Assembly: GCA_946406115.1 (NCBI GenBank)
Contig: OX291547.1
Span: 16,063,001 to 16,127,000 of the forward strand
Direction of reading: 5' to 3'
DNA: 64,000 nt
DNA from: Apoda limacodes
Lineage: Eukaryota > Arthropoda > Insecta > Lepidoptera > Limacodidae
Positions 11,685 to 23,127 of the stretch are shown in pieces. How positions within the stretch are numbered: the first letter of the stretch is position 1; the number at the start of each line of letters is the position of its first letter. The translations under genes and the position numbers were made by a program. Under the pieces are notes generated by a model, which was not told where the DNA came from, searched no databases, and saw nothing but the letters and a program-made list of their open reading frames with translations.

Positions 11685-12200
11685 TTTTATTCAAATCAAC
11701 ACAGAACACAGATCATAGAAATATATACAGAATACGTCGCCGCCGGCGGCGACGGAACATTAGACAGTTTAGTTTTAACACACACACACACACTCGAGCG
11801 CGCGGGTATACTAGGTTCACTAATATACCCGGGCGCTTCGACTAGTTAGATTTAAATAATAATAGGCGAGTGCTGAAGAGTTTCTTGCCGTTTCTTCTCT
11901 TCAGAACGCCTTTGCTATTTTCCGAAACGGCGGTAAAATTTAGTTAGATACAAATTTTAGTTTCTAAGAGCGGTTGCCCAAGCCGAGGTTCGTGTCTAGG
12001 ACACCCTTGCGCAAACCGCCCCAACTTATCGCTGAAGAGTGCAAGCAGCACCGCAGCAAAAGTTAGTCCGCGTGTAGTTGTAAAGGCCATCTGCGGCCAA
12101 CAACAGTAGCCAGTAGTTAGAAAAAATTCAAATCAAATCAAAATCTTTTTATTCAAATGGAAATAACTAAGAACACTTTCGAATCGTCAAGTAAATTAAC
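11685..12200 (-). repeat. 3' region of a retroelement, GC-rich
   Basis: Read on the minus strand this begins with the ATTTGAATAAAAAG tail (12125-12170), then a GC-rich part with GAAACGGCAAGAAACTCTTC, CGTCGCCGCCGGCGGCGACG (a perfect GC palindrome near 11740) and a GTGTGTGT run, and ends with a TTTGAATAAAAATGC signal near 11690. This layout recalls the 3' ends of lepidopteran non-LTR elements. No reverse transcriptase is left. Confidence 0.45.
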
Positions 12201-12439
12201 TACAACTAGCTTTACAAACTAATTACAATACTGTTTTATTGCGTGCGTCCAATAGGTAACCTTTGTAAAATCTCAAACGAAACATAAAATTGTAGTGTAT
12301 CAACTAATGAATACATGTTTTGTATTGAAACATTAAATAAATAAGATTTACAATGTAAATATTTCAATTGCCTATTGTTTTTCAGATTGCATGGGGGGCA
12401 CCATGTGATACGTTAAAAGTTTTCAATTATTCTGTGACG

Positions 12440-12751
12440 GGATTTAAAGCAACTCCCGAGAAAAATATATTAATATAATATTACATAGCAGACTTACATA
12501 TATATATATAATAAGAATACAAAGAAGTTTGCAAGAGCAGACCAGCCTCCACAGGTGGCACCCGTTCACAAGTATGACACATGAATCAGCCATCGCTTCG
12601 CTCAACCATGTTTTAGGGAACGTAACGACCCGACACACGCCACCACCGCAGAGACACTTTGAGAGAGCATGACATACTCAAGCAACTCCAATAAAACTTC
12701 GATTGTACAATATTCATATGACATATAATATTACACAGCAGACGTACATAT

Positions 12752-12794
<43 letters not shown>

Positions 12795-12800
12795 CATACA
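12440..12800. repeat. Duplicated TA-rich segment with microsatellite
   Basis: ATAATATTACATAGCAGACTTACATATA near 12475 is repeated as ATAATATTACACAGCAGACGTACATATA near 12725. The intervening 12535-12700 is GC-richer and has broken minus-strand frames without a recognisable domain. A (TA)n run covers 12761-12789. Probably the edge of a transposon with a microsatellite tail. Confidence 0.4.
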
Positions 12801-13244
12801 TATTTACATTTTACAAAAATGCAAATAAATAAATAAATAGGTATTCATAACATATTAAGGATAATATAAGATACACATACATGCACATATTCATATATAC
12901 ACATACAGACAAATAATAATACATATATATAAATATACAAATACATATAAAAGATAGAAAATAAAACTATACGTAAAAGAACTTATAGGTCCTATCTGAT
13001 TCAATTATTACTTTCTTTCCTCTAAACGGGCAAGAAAGTAGTAATCTCTGCAAATACGTGCTTTTAAGCCTATTTTTGACTATGCATGAAGGTTCTTTCA
13101 GAGCATGTGCAGTGTAAAATTTATTTTCAGTGCGCTTACTCTTAAGCTGTGTTATTACGTGCAGGCAAAGCGGGTACTAGGACCTTAACTAATCCTACGA
13201 GCTGTTTTTGTTTGAATTTTACTTTTTCTCCTCCTATTATGTAC

Positions 13245-13274
13245 ATATATACATATATATATATATATATATAA
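13245..13274. repeat. (TA)n microsatellite
   Basis: ACATATATATATATATATA-type run. Confidence 0.8.
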
Positions 13275-13423
13275 AGGTTCAAGATAAAAACTTCTCGCTA
13301 AGTGAGCAATTATCGATGGCGTTGTTTTCTATAACTATTCTCGCCATTTCCATTGTGTTTTGATTCTTTACCCTTCATTTTTATTTATTTACTCGTTAAT
13401 TTAATAAAAAACATTGTGGTTAA

Positions 13424-14175
13424 CACGGGTGAAACCGTAATTAGGAACTCGGGTCATTAAAGCCTTCGGCCTTGTGTATAGATACTATTATTAAGATGAC
13501 CGAACTTGATTTGACAATTGTACAAAAATGACTGAATTTGAAAGACCCTCATCATATATAGAAAGAACTATTGTAAGAACGTCTTTGCAGAGATGATTCA
13601 TTTCTAACTTGCTCGGCGGGTTGCATAAAATATAACTAATACCAGTATATACCACATAACGGAAAACCTATATAACGCTTTTTAATTTTAAACAGCACCA
13701 TCTATGGTAATATATGTGCACTATCTTTTCTAATATCTTAAGAGTTCCAAAAATGTTGCCATTGCCACTTGCAATTTGGTCTAGCCGTTTAATAGTTGAC
13801 ATACTAACAGCAGCGCCACCTACCGAGTCCAACTGTATTTTAAATCATCCAGAAAACCATTGAAATACTTATTTAAAATTTCAACCCAATCGGTTCAGCC
13901 GTTTAGAAGTTATGTGAAAAAGAAGGTAATTACGTAATTAAGTAGTTAGGGATGTACGGAAGGATAATTCTTACTACCCGTTGTCCTATTTCCCGTAGGA
14001 ATGATGCATTTTCCCGTAGTAAAAAGTAGTCTATGTTCATCAGGGATAATGTCGGCTTCTAATGGTAAAAGAATTTTTCAAATCGGTCCAGTAGTTTCGG
14101 AGCCTATTCAATGTTTGTATTGAATAAAATAAAACAAACAATCAAATCTTCCCTGTTTATAATATTAGTATAGAT
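13424..14175 (-). mobile_element. Non-autonomous Helitron, minus strand
   Basis: The right end reads in reverse complement as a TCTATACTAATATTATAAA start, the standard 5' end of lepidopteran Helitrons. Inside are AAATCGGTCCAGTAGTTTC and CCAATCGGTTCAGCCG strings typical of the family, and the left end shows ACCCGTGTTAAC-like 3' sequence. No Rep/helicase coding sequence. The exact 3' terminus is uncertain. Confidence 0.5.
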
Positions 14176-14224
14176 TTAGAATAAATTATGATGTAAAAGC
14201 TAGTACAAAGCGTGGTAAAATTAT

Positions 14225-14380
14225 TTTATTTTCCTCTTAGGTGTAGTGTAGTATTTTGCACTTTGTATCAATCAGGGTAAAATGCAATTCAAACTACACC
14301 CTAGTTAGTATTCGGTCACTTTCCCCCTTGGTAAACAATGTACTAAATAGCCGTAATTTCTTTCTTTATGTTGCAGTGGC
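14225..14380 (-). repeat. Inverted repeat copy 2 (partner at 11252-11443)
   Basis: Reverse complement of this region matches 11252-11443, including GTACATTGTTTACCAAGG and AGGGTGTAGTTTGA. Either two independent insertions in opposite orientation or the arms of a larger foldback structure. Confidence 0.55.
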
Positions 14381-14759
14381 AATGGCGTGGCTCGATTTTA
14401 ATAAAGTAACATAATCAATGCAAAAGAATACTAAAAAGCCTTGTTCTTACTTAACTCCATCAAATAGGCTTAGCTGTCTAGTTCAATTCGTATTAAAATT
14501 ATTTTCGCTGGTTCGACTTACACTTAAGGTTTCTTTTGAATAAAAATAGCATCTTTTAAATTAAGGCAAATGGTTCCAAAATTCTAAGATATACAGTGCG
14601 CTATCCGGTCTTAACAATGGAATAAATCCACTAACAATCACCATGCAACGCAGAATATAAACTTTAAGAATATAAGCTTTGTCGGACTTTTGTATCTGAT
14701 CCTTACACTGTGGCTATTCGAAGTTACATACTTCGGGCCTAAGTATAGCTACGATATTT

Positions 14760-14908
14760 AAATTATAGCAATATCAAGCTTGTTCAGAAATTGGATGGGT
14801 GACCGCTTTGTGGCAGACTTTTTGTTTTTATTTGTGTTTGTAAATTACGTAAATGATGGTACGGAAACCATGATGCGCGAGTCCGACTCGCACTTGACCG
14901 ATTATTTC
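14760..14908 (+). repeat. SINE relic with 5S rRNA-like segment
   Basis: The string AATTGGATGGGTGACCGCTT at about 14795 matches the intermediate element/C-box part of eukaryotic 5S rRNA (GGATGGGTGACCGC). It is followed about 75 bp later by GGTACGGAAACCATGATGCG and CGAGTCCGACTCGCACTTG, the 3' end of family A. The juxtaposition suggests that at least one branch of family A has a 5S-derived head. Confidence 0.5.
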
Positions 14909-16079
14909 TGTTTGCGGTGAGCTATACGAGTGTACTATCTTTTTTCAGATAGCATGGGTCTATAATATCAAAAATTTGCATCGATCAAGGCAAACCTTGA
15001 AAACGACGCCTACTAGACGAATGTGCGAGCAACAGCTCTAATTCATAGAAAAATGTCTATACGTAAAAATATTTAAAAAAAAATACTAAGGTTAAAGTTT
15101 GATGGACGTCTCCAAACCCATTTTTATTGGAGCATAAGCAAATAAACCTAGAGGCTAGACAGTATGTGTTCTGGATTAACACATTAGTTCTATCCCGGAA
15201 ATGAAGATTTAATCTTCAGGGTTAACATTTGAAGATATACAAAAATTGATTTTTGATAAATGTTTGTCAACTAATGCGTACAATAGTTGCCTGACTGGCT
15301 GTATTGGCAATTATTGCAATATAACCATTCCTTTTTCAGAGAACTCACGGTCGGCTGCGGCGAAGCTAACGATCCATGAATTCGCTTTTCACAATAAAAT
15401 TGTTTGGCCTACGAATAGTCATGCATGTTTGACTGGTTTGTAACTGAAAAAGTACTTTATGTCGTTAGTGTTGAACCCAATTATAAACATTTATTTTTTA
15501 ACGTATTTACATATACCTAATACGTTTAAAAAGATTGAAAGGCACAGTGTAATGTTGACACTATTTGACTCAGTTATTGTTGACGCAAAGTCAAAAAGTT
15601 TTTATTCAAACAAGGTTTTTACAAACAATTTTAAATGGTCTACTATTATTTGCTATTTTTTCAATTCCAGTTTACAATGAATATTTTAACAAAGAAGAAT
15701 TCGGCAAGAAACCTAATTATTTTAAAAAGATCCTTTATCAACATAATGATACATGACTTTAAAAAAATTACAAGTCAAGTCATCAATATTTCAATAAAAA
15801 AACATAACAAATTCATTCACAAGGTTAACAAATAGGTGCAAATTTATACTCTCTTTAATCTTTACCAGGAGACTAAGCCGCTTTACTGTTTATTTCATGA
15901 CCTACTTAGTATTTTTCATATTAATTCAAATGTCAAAAATAAAGCTAACGCAAATGTATTATAACGATAATGATTAATATGTTCCATTAATTTATTCAAT
16001 GTATATTATTTAACATCTTACACTGGTTTAATAAGTCTAAAGATCATTCTGACTAATACGACTTACCATATATTAGGAA
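14909..16079. other. Gene-free sequence
   Basis: Several short plus-strand frames (15246-15835) have no recognisable domain and poor composition. GAAGAATTCGGCAAGAAACC near 15698 resembles the retroelement 3' string GAAGAATCCGGCAAG seen elsewhere, so part of 15.6-15.8 kb may be an old retroelement end. Confidence 0.4.
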
Positions 16080-16185
16080 ATACTTTTGCACTCACTAAAA
16101 ATGTGACCATTTTTGTAATTTCTCGACCTAAACGTTCCGTACCTCCACAAAATGCAAGAGCCCGACTCGCACTTGGCGAAAACTT
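16080..16185 (+). repeat. Family A 3' fragment
   Basis: Contains CCGTACCTCCACAAAATGC and GAGCCCGACTCGCACTTGG, the decayed end of family A. The head is missing. Confidence 0.45.
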
Positions 16186-16494
16186 GATTTGTATGTAGGC
16201 TTATCTCTTCAACTAATGAACCGACTTTTAAAATTCTTTCACTAACTGAAATCTTCACTAACCTTTCGTTACTATTTATCAGACTATTTGAATTGTTTTG
16301 ATAAGAATAATTCTTTAGTTTGTAAAATGTAGTCCTAATAAAAAAGGCACACTTCCTTGACGTTGCAATAAAGCTAAACTAAACAAAAAAAAACATCTAA
16401 TTCAATGCACCACTAACACATGCCTCTTCTGAATTAGGGTTTTTTAATTCAGTTTGTGTCCTGAATAACAATTTCATAAATCGAAAGGTTAGTA

Positions 16495-16760
16495 AGTGAA
16501 AACAAAGGGCTATTGTCCGACAAGTAATGGCTTGGAGCCTTTACTATACCCGATACGTAGTGAACGGCGGTGTCTATAATTTTCAGAAGGCAAATTAATC
16601 CGGGCCGGGTCTCTGTGATCGGCGTCAGTGGTCCGCACGTCTCCGCATACTAATGTTATTGTTTATAGTAGGAGGATATCTGCAGCCCCCAGTCAATTCT
16701 GGGACGCTCGTATTAATTGCACGGGTAATATGGCGTGTATTTTGTGTTAGGTTTAAGGTA
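16495..16760. other. GC-richer single-copy-looking block
   Basis: The most striking non-repetitive island of the left half. It is moderately GC-rich, has mixed composition, and includes homeodomain-like TAATTG/TTAATTG cores and a TGTTTATAG string. No long open frame in any of the six frames and no similarity to other parts of the window. Good candidate for a conserved noncoding element; function unknown. Confidence 0.3.
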
Positions 16761-18129
16761 AGACTATGCTTGGCGCTATTGGACTATTTACGAATATGAT
16801 CAATTTGCGTATTATAAACCTACTTTGTTAACATATTTAACTTTTGACTTAATTTGAATTGTTTTTTTTATTTTATTTTTTAATAGTCGTTGATGTTAAT
16901 ATTTTACCAAATCGGTTTATAAATGAGTTATAAATATGTTTTTATATAACTTCCAGATTGGTCTTATTTTTATCAAAATCCATTGCAAGCATGGAATCTA
17001 TGAGGAATTGAGTTAACTTCTTAAATATTATACTTAATGATTTTGATATTTTAAGTAACAAATCAAGCATCTGAATTCAGAACGTATCATTTGTTGAAGC
17101 GGAACTGATGAAAAAGGAAGGAACTTCTCAATGATACCTACCCTTTTTCAAGTGTAGCGATAAGACTTCTCGACTAAGATAGTTAAGTGAATATGAAAAT
17201 GCAAATTTAAATGATTCCTATATAAATGGCACCATCAAATTGATCTGAAGTAGAAGCCGGAAAGCAGACAACGCAATCCAGTAATAAAACAACGTATTCT
17301 AGCCGTTTTTAGATATTTTTAGTGGTAATAGGGCCGCGTTAAGATTGCGTTACTTGAGTTAGACGTACAATATTGCGCTACTTATGTGAAGCCTTGATTA
17401 CCAGAAGACAGATTTCGTAGCTTCGTTACCTAATATCCTATATATACCTAATGTCTATCCATTCCCTGTTATACCATGTAGGGGTCCGTAGGTAAACAGT
17501 TTTAAGTTTCTTTATACTGATTTTGATGGTCATCTGAAATGTGGTTTACTAAAAATTAAAATTAAATTTAATAAAAAATTTATCCGACTTCAATATTTAA
17601 CTTAAAAGGAAAATATAAGGCGGGTATGACAGAACATTTAGCTAGGTATGTGTTTTGACGATTAGCAGATTGCCGAACATTTTCAGTAAAAATGGGTAAA
17701 ACTTGTGTATTGGTATAATAATAGTATAGTAATAGTTTAATAAAAATATAATTAGAAATTGGTATTTATAGTATGAAATGGTAAAAAAAATGAAATAGAT
17801 AATTAAAATATTAATTAAGATCACAAAAAATAGACTAAACATAGACGGCACTTTTTGACTTGAAATTGACCAATTATTTTTAGTTGCTTCTGACCAATAT
17901 GTCTCGGTTCGCACCATGGCATCCCTAAATTTCTATATTATTTTGCTCTACAAGCCGTAGCTAGTTAGCGACGCAAACTGTTCCGTCGAACAGTCGCCGG
18001 CGCGATGGTAAATTGAATTTATCTCTTACGTAGAGAAAGATTGTAAGAATTGAACAAAGAACTACGAGTACGTACTACCTTCGTCTAACCCACTCTTAGT
18101 TTTGATTCTAAGCCAGGGTACAGTTCAGA
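16761..18129. other. Gene-free AT-rich sequence
   Basis: AT-rich with no recognisable gene. A 91-codon minus-strand frame at 17642-17917 is mainly Ile/Phe/Tyr from AT-rich DNA and is not convincing. A perfect small hairpin (ACTGTTC-CGTC-GAACAGT) lies at 17977-17994. Confidence 0.45.
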
Positions 18130-18410
18130 CCTTTATCACAGCACAAACATTTATTTCATTCATACAGTTGGTCGTGGCCTTTGATGTTGGGAAAAATTCC
18201 GACAACGTCTAGACATCTATGGCTTTGTAACAAAACGTATGACTGGCTGGAAATCTTCCGAATAGCCGTATATGAAGCAAGATATAGGCTAGTCGGGAGC
18301 CTTGACTCCGCCGTCTCGCCGCGCGCAGCACCTCACGATTACTCTGTCTAGACGCTTTCGATTGTATGAATAAAATAAATGTTTAGGCTGTGCATTTATC
18401 GTACCGTACA
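18130..18410. repeat. Inverted-repeat element, MITE-like
   Basis: CAGCACAAACATTTATTTCATTC near 18139 reappears in reverse complement as GAATAAAATAAATGTTTAGGCTG near 18367, and GTCTAGACATCTATGG is answered by TGTCTAGACGCTTTCG. The right arm is repeated at 61050-61140 (CTGTCTAGACGCTCTCGATG). Two related loci and inverted ends suggest a nonautonomous DNA transposon. Confidence 0.5.
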
Positions 18411-19201
18411 TTCTAAAAGAGAACTGTTATAGCTTTTTGTGCTCAGATGGTAGATACTTATTGTATAAGTAATTGAGCAATGTGTATTATCCAAGGCGCC
18501 AACGGTACTAATATGCATTTAACGTTAGATGTACACACGTGTATATGCCACAATTTGGTAAAAAAGTAAAAAATTACTATTTGTTTGTATGTAGAAATCT
18601 ATGTACCTACCTCACTACAGACCTACAGGCGTTCTTTACTAATTTAGGTCATATTTGGTTTTCATTAAAAATAAGTTTTTTAGTTAGGAATATTTATATA
18701 TTCACCACTCCCAATTAAAAAAAGTAGGTACACTTACTTCACCAATTAGTACGAAAAAAACCTTTTTATACGAGGGTTATAGTAAAATTTAAATTAGGAA
18801 TCAGCAGTTAGAATAAGATTTTATTTCAAAAACCCATATTCAGCAGGAAGTGAAAATCACCCTAGGCCGACCTTTAAGGCAACGAGAACGTTAACGGAAA
18901 AGTCAACCGTTCCGAGCGATCATTACTTGACCAAGAGTAAGTGGTTTAGAACAAAATATGACTGGCAGGTTTGATACCAAAAAAAAATTCTTATTTAGTA
19001 AAATAAATTTGGTTATTAATTTATTATGTTTCTGTATATATTGGAATTGCGTATTTTTTAGCGGTATAAACTTTTATGTTCCTAGTAAAAATAAGAGTGC
19101 ATGACTCGTGAAAATCGCTCGTGTTTAACTATATACCTTGGCTACTCTCGGAAATCAACTTAAGTCCTCGCACGAACTTAAAATTAGAACAAAGTAACCC
19201 A

Positions 19202-19261
19202 GACACACACACACACACACCCTCACACACACACACACACATACACACACACACACACACA
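19202..19261. repeat. (CA)n microsatellite
   Basis: Interrupted run of CA dinucleotides over about 60 bases. Confidence 0.9.
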
Positions 19262-19696
19262 TATTTTGATTTGTAATATTTTTTAGAGTAGTAATAACTA
19301 TTTAAACTTAGTTTCAGCAGTTGTATCAAAATAAATGCATAAGAAGTTCTGATATCACGGAAAAGAATGTACTGTAATACTTATACAGGTTTTCCTAGGG
19401 TATGGGGACAGAGCTCTCCTAATGCAAAATTAATGTAAGTACTAAGATATCGAATTTACTAAGATATCAACATGTCGTTAAGACGTGGAACTAAATTATT
19501 TTATAAATACTCGAGATGTAGAAAATAAAAAATAAATGTTATGTAAGTTTACCAACATGCTTGGCTGGTCTTATTAAAATAACTATAACTGGTACAAAAA
19601 TAAAGTTTTTGTTAAGCAGCAGACAAAATAGTGAAAAATGCACAGCGGACTATTCAATGAAGCATGGATTAGAAATGAAATAAAATTCCATTACCG

Positions 19697-19791
19697 TAAT
19701 TGGTCGTAGACGATTCGTAGCGGACGGCGCGCGGCGCTACGCGAAGCGGTGAGTTCGACCCGCTACAAAGCTACGAATGCTACGACCAACG
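19697..19791. mobile_element. Small palindromic MITE
   Basis: TTGGTCGTAGACGATTCGTAG at the left is answered by CTACGAATGCTACGACCAA at the right, with a short GC-rich centre. The element is about 95 bp and nearly a perfect foldback, much more GC-rich than its flanks. Superfamily unknown. Confidence 0.55.
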
Positions 19792-19879
19792 GCTTAGAAT
19801 GAACTGCTTTCTGCTAATACCACTTATTGAAGTAGAAATGATGGAATGGACGTGTACTGCTCGTTATTAACTTCTCTTT

Positions 19880-20245
19880 AAGATGAGAAGTTACTTTAAT
19901 AGTTCCAAAAATCAGATTGCTGAAATTGTGTTTTCTTTACGTTTTGAGACTTTCTCTATCTGTGTGATCGATATCTAAATCGATTCCTCTTAACTGGAAT
20001 AAAACTAATTAGTTTTTCATAAATATTCGTTCATTATTTATTATTATATTTTTCTCCTTACTAAACACTTTTCAAAAAGTGCTGTTAGCTTTAGAGGCTG
20101 AATTAAAATATTTTATCAGTTTTTTAAAATTAATATAGCGGACACAATATTGCATGCTTTATTTTGAAACAAATAGCTGATTTTGATCAAACTTAATTTT
20201 GTTGGGTTTTTTGAGGGAGTAAAATACAAATATTTTATCAGGTTT
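19880..20245 (+). repeat. Diverged repeat shared with 60615-60810
   Basis: GAGAAGTTACT, GAAATTGTGTTTT, TTTACGTTTT and AAACTTAATTTTGTTGGG occur in the same order at 60615-60810, with extra sequence here. An old interspersed element of unknown class. Confidence 0.45.
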
Positions 20246-20699
20246 TAAAAATTCAAAATGGATAAATCGTATCTATTTTTTTTCCAAATATTATCTGACT
20301 TCAATGAAAATATATTCTATTGGTATTTTGAGGTTGCTGATTTAAATTTTTTTGTTCAAAGAGAAGTTGCTTGTTGATAGTTGCTGTCGAACAGTAACTA
20401 TATAAGTAGGCAAAAGTTTAGTTAAAATTTCATGAAATGGTATACTTCGCGGATCAGGCATGCTCTATATACTTTGCTACAACAATACTAAACTACTAAT
20501 CATAAAAGACTTATTTTTTTTTCTATTTTATTTATATATTAAATAAAAAATGCAAAATTTTTCAGATAACTAAATATAAGTCATTTACATACCAAGATTA
20601 GAGATTGAGTGAGACTTAAAAATAATTGTTAAAAATAATGACAATGACAAATACAAAGTAAAAAAAACAACAAACAATAAAGTAAAAATTATTTTAAAT

Positions 20700-20925
20700 T
20701 TTCATGTCGAAAATAAACTAATAAAGCTGCTGTACAAAGGCATTGTCCTATAAAAAATATAAAAAAATATAAAAAAATATATAAAAATATAAGCTGCTGT
20801 AGAGGGGCATTCACAAGGTGTAATAATAAATATAGAAATGTTAACAGAATGAATATTAATAAAATTAAAAAAATAATAATTATCTTATTATTTATAAGCT
20901 GCAATACATGGGCATTGTCAAATTA
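20700..20925 (-). repeat. Short tandem repeats at the 3' side of a CR1-like relic
   Basis: The motif AAGCTGCTGTA(N)AGGGGCATT occurs three times (about 20723, 20791, 20896), separated by (A)nTAT repeats. It lies immediately downstream, in the element's sense, of the reverse transcriptase relic at 20990-21810, and is most simply its repetitive 3' untranslated end. Confidence 0.5.
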
Positions 20926-20989
20926 AATTAACTATTACTTAATTAACATTAACATGTTTTAAAGAAATAAAAATGTAGGATAAATTATT

Positions 20990-21810
20990 TCCAAACTATT
21001 TTATCGTCAATATATTCAGAAATTTTATAGTAGGCTTTTTTACAAAGATAGTCATTATGTGCTTTTTAAATTGACTCTCATTAAGATTTAATACTTTGTC
21101 GGGTATCTTATTTAAGAAACGTACACAGTCCCCAACAAATGACTTATGGACTTTGGTCAAACGTGACATTGGAAAAGCCAGTTGATTTCTACGCCTGGTG
21201 TTACGTTAGTGCTTATCGCCTATCTTTTGTAAAGAACCAATATTCTTCCTGGCATACATAATATTCTCATATATGTACAGACTTGGCAGTGTTATTAATG
21301 TTAGTGTTTTTAAACACGTGCCTAAGAGACGTACGAGATTCAAGACCATATATAAATCTAACAGCTCTTTTTTGTAAGATAAATATAATTTCAATATCTG
21401 CAGCTCTTCCCCACAACAAGATGCCGTAGGACATTATGCTGTGAAAATTAGAGAAATAAACAAGTTTCGCAGTTTCAATGTTAGTCAATTGTCTCATTCT
21501 GCGCACAGCATATGCCGCCGAGCTTAAACGTTTAGCAAGTGTCGATATATGTGGGCTCCACTGCAGCTTACTGTCAATCGTTATTCCTAAGAAGACCGTT
21601 TGATAAATTTTATCGTTTTTTTTTATATTGTACTATTTTATCTGGCACATTTATTATTATATTATACACTTGGTTTTAGATCCATTCAATACCAGGTTAT
21701 TTGCACTAAACCAATTATTTATTTTAATTAACGTTTCATTTACTTCGCTAACGTCACTAGACTTTCTGTTTACGTTAAATATTAGCGAACATAGCCTACA
21801 TAGAGGGATA
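20990..21810 (-). pseudogene. CR1/Jockey-like reverse transcriptase, C-terminal relic
   Basis: Minus-strand frames read in order as the last third of a non-LTR ORF2: NWFSANNLVLNGSKTKC (RT thumb border), RQLTNIETAKLVYFSNFHS, MSYGILLWGRA, LQKRAVRFIYGL, ENIMYARKNIGS, SFVGDCVRFLNKIP. These are hallmark strings of a lepidopteran CR1-like family that also appears at 45640-46620. The FADD catalytic region is already lost and the frame is broken by several shifts, so it is a dead 5'-truncated copy. It belongs to a transposon and not to a host gene. Confidence 0.85.
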
Positions 21811-21839
21811 TAATGAACAAAGGCTTGTCTAAGAATTAA

Positions 21840-22095
21840 CACTGAAAATAGGTTGTGTCTTCTTTTTAGTAAAACTTTTATGTGCAGAAGCACCACGAGC
21901 GTCTGACCGTGGATAACAACCCACAAGGGCCAACTGAAAATCAGCGCCGTGACCCGTACAGGTCGCAGCATAATTATGCTGAGTTAGCACCATTTTGACT
22001 AAACTGAATTGTATTTGCATTTTGTTTTTGTTTTGTTTACGTGAAATAAAGTTTTTCTTATCTTTCCTTTTCTTTGATGTCTGCTTCTTGTTTGT
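21840..22095 (+). repeat. 3' end of another retroelement
   Basis: GCAGCATAATTATGCTGAGTTAGCACC followed by a T-rich stretch and GTGAAATAAAG looks like the noncoding 3' end of a lepidopteran retroelement, with the AATAAA signal near 22046. No coding sequence remains. Confidence 0.4.
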
Positions 22096-22904
22096 AGCAA
22101 GCAATTTATATCAGCCCGGAATTTTCTGCCGGCAAAAGTCAAGTTTACCATTGAAGGAACAGCCGGTTGGTGAAAAACGTGTATAGTGAAAATGGGACAA
22201 AAAGTGGTTATTTAGGAAAAAGTATTTTTCTCAAACATGCTACGATATGCGACAATATCTTGCATAAGCTTCTTAAGGATAAATTGTACTTGCAGTACAG
22301 TATCAGAGAGCGACCAGCAATGTTTTGTCCATACGCTCTAGCGGTCAAATATGAAATTTGAAAATGGAAAGAACTTTTTTAAACCCGAACATTAATAAAT
22401 AAATTGATAACTCATCAAGTTTTATTAAAATTTTGGACTGGCAGAACAAGAAGAATGCGCCATTAAATTAATTTAGATAAGTTACAAAGAAATCGACATT
22501 TTAACGCGTTGAATTGGCAGCAAAATTACCTAAACTATTTTCATTATTGTCAATACAGTTGTCAATATAATTAGTTTTTTTATACGCATGTTTGAGAAAA
22601 GCACTATACAAGTCTTGGCCACAAATGAGCATAACCGGACTCTGTGATAGTCATGATCGCCCGGTTATGCTGTATTTGCGGGCCGCGACGGTCATGGACT
22701 GTATTTGTAGCAGAATAACGCCACACTATCTAATTTTTTTCATAATAGCTATCCTTACAAATATAATATATGAATGCGAAAGCAACTTTGTCATTTTTAA
22801 CGACATTGCCGTTGCTCCGTTAAGCATTCAACTGACTTGATTTTTTGTACATGGATAGTCGAAGTACGTTTTCCACGGATGAAACTGCAGGTCACTTTTT
22901 AATA
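22096..22904. other. Gene-free sequence with a perfect hairpin
   Basis: No recognised gene. AGCATAACCGG (22628-22638) and CCGGTTATGCT (22661-22671) form a perfect 11-bp inverted repeat with a 22-base spacer. The short plus frames at 22167 and 22592 have no domain I recognise. Confidence 0.4.
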
Positions 22905-23040
22905 CCTTCAAGTAGCAGCCGGGGCAACAGGGTGACCTGACTGTGATGCAAGTTTTCTCACGATGTTTTCCTTCACCGAAAAGCCAGTGGTGTGAATAAA
23001 TAATCAATGTACTTCAGAAAATAAGAAAAAGACTTATTAG
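22905..23040 (+). repeat. Lepidopteran interspersed repeat fragment
   Basis: TTTCTCACGATGTTTTCCTTCACCG, then a GTGAATAAATAATC-like part and ACGCCGGGTCTCAAACCTCCG, is the order of a repeat common in lepidopteran genomes, recognised from memory. It abuts the 5' side of the Jockey-type element. Confidence 0.45.
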
Positions 23041-23127
23041 TACACGCCGGGTCTCAAACCTCCGCCACCCAGCAGGACCCAGGCAAGTGATATCGAAACC
23101 CCTCGGCCACCAACAGCAGCTGTAAGG

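Noticed and set aside
14795..14820. 5S rRNA gene
   Set aside because: Only about 14-18 bases match 5S rRNA; the remaining 100 bases of the gene are not there.
17642..17917. 91-codon membrane protein
   Set aside because: Composition reflects AT-rich DNA (Ile, Phe, Tyr, Asn); no start context, neighbours or family support.
19129..19329. 66-codon minus-strand gene
   Set aside because: The VCVCVC stretch is a translated (CA)n microsatellite.
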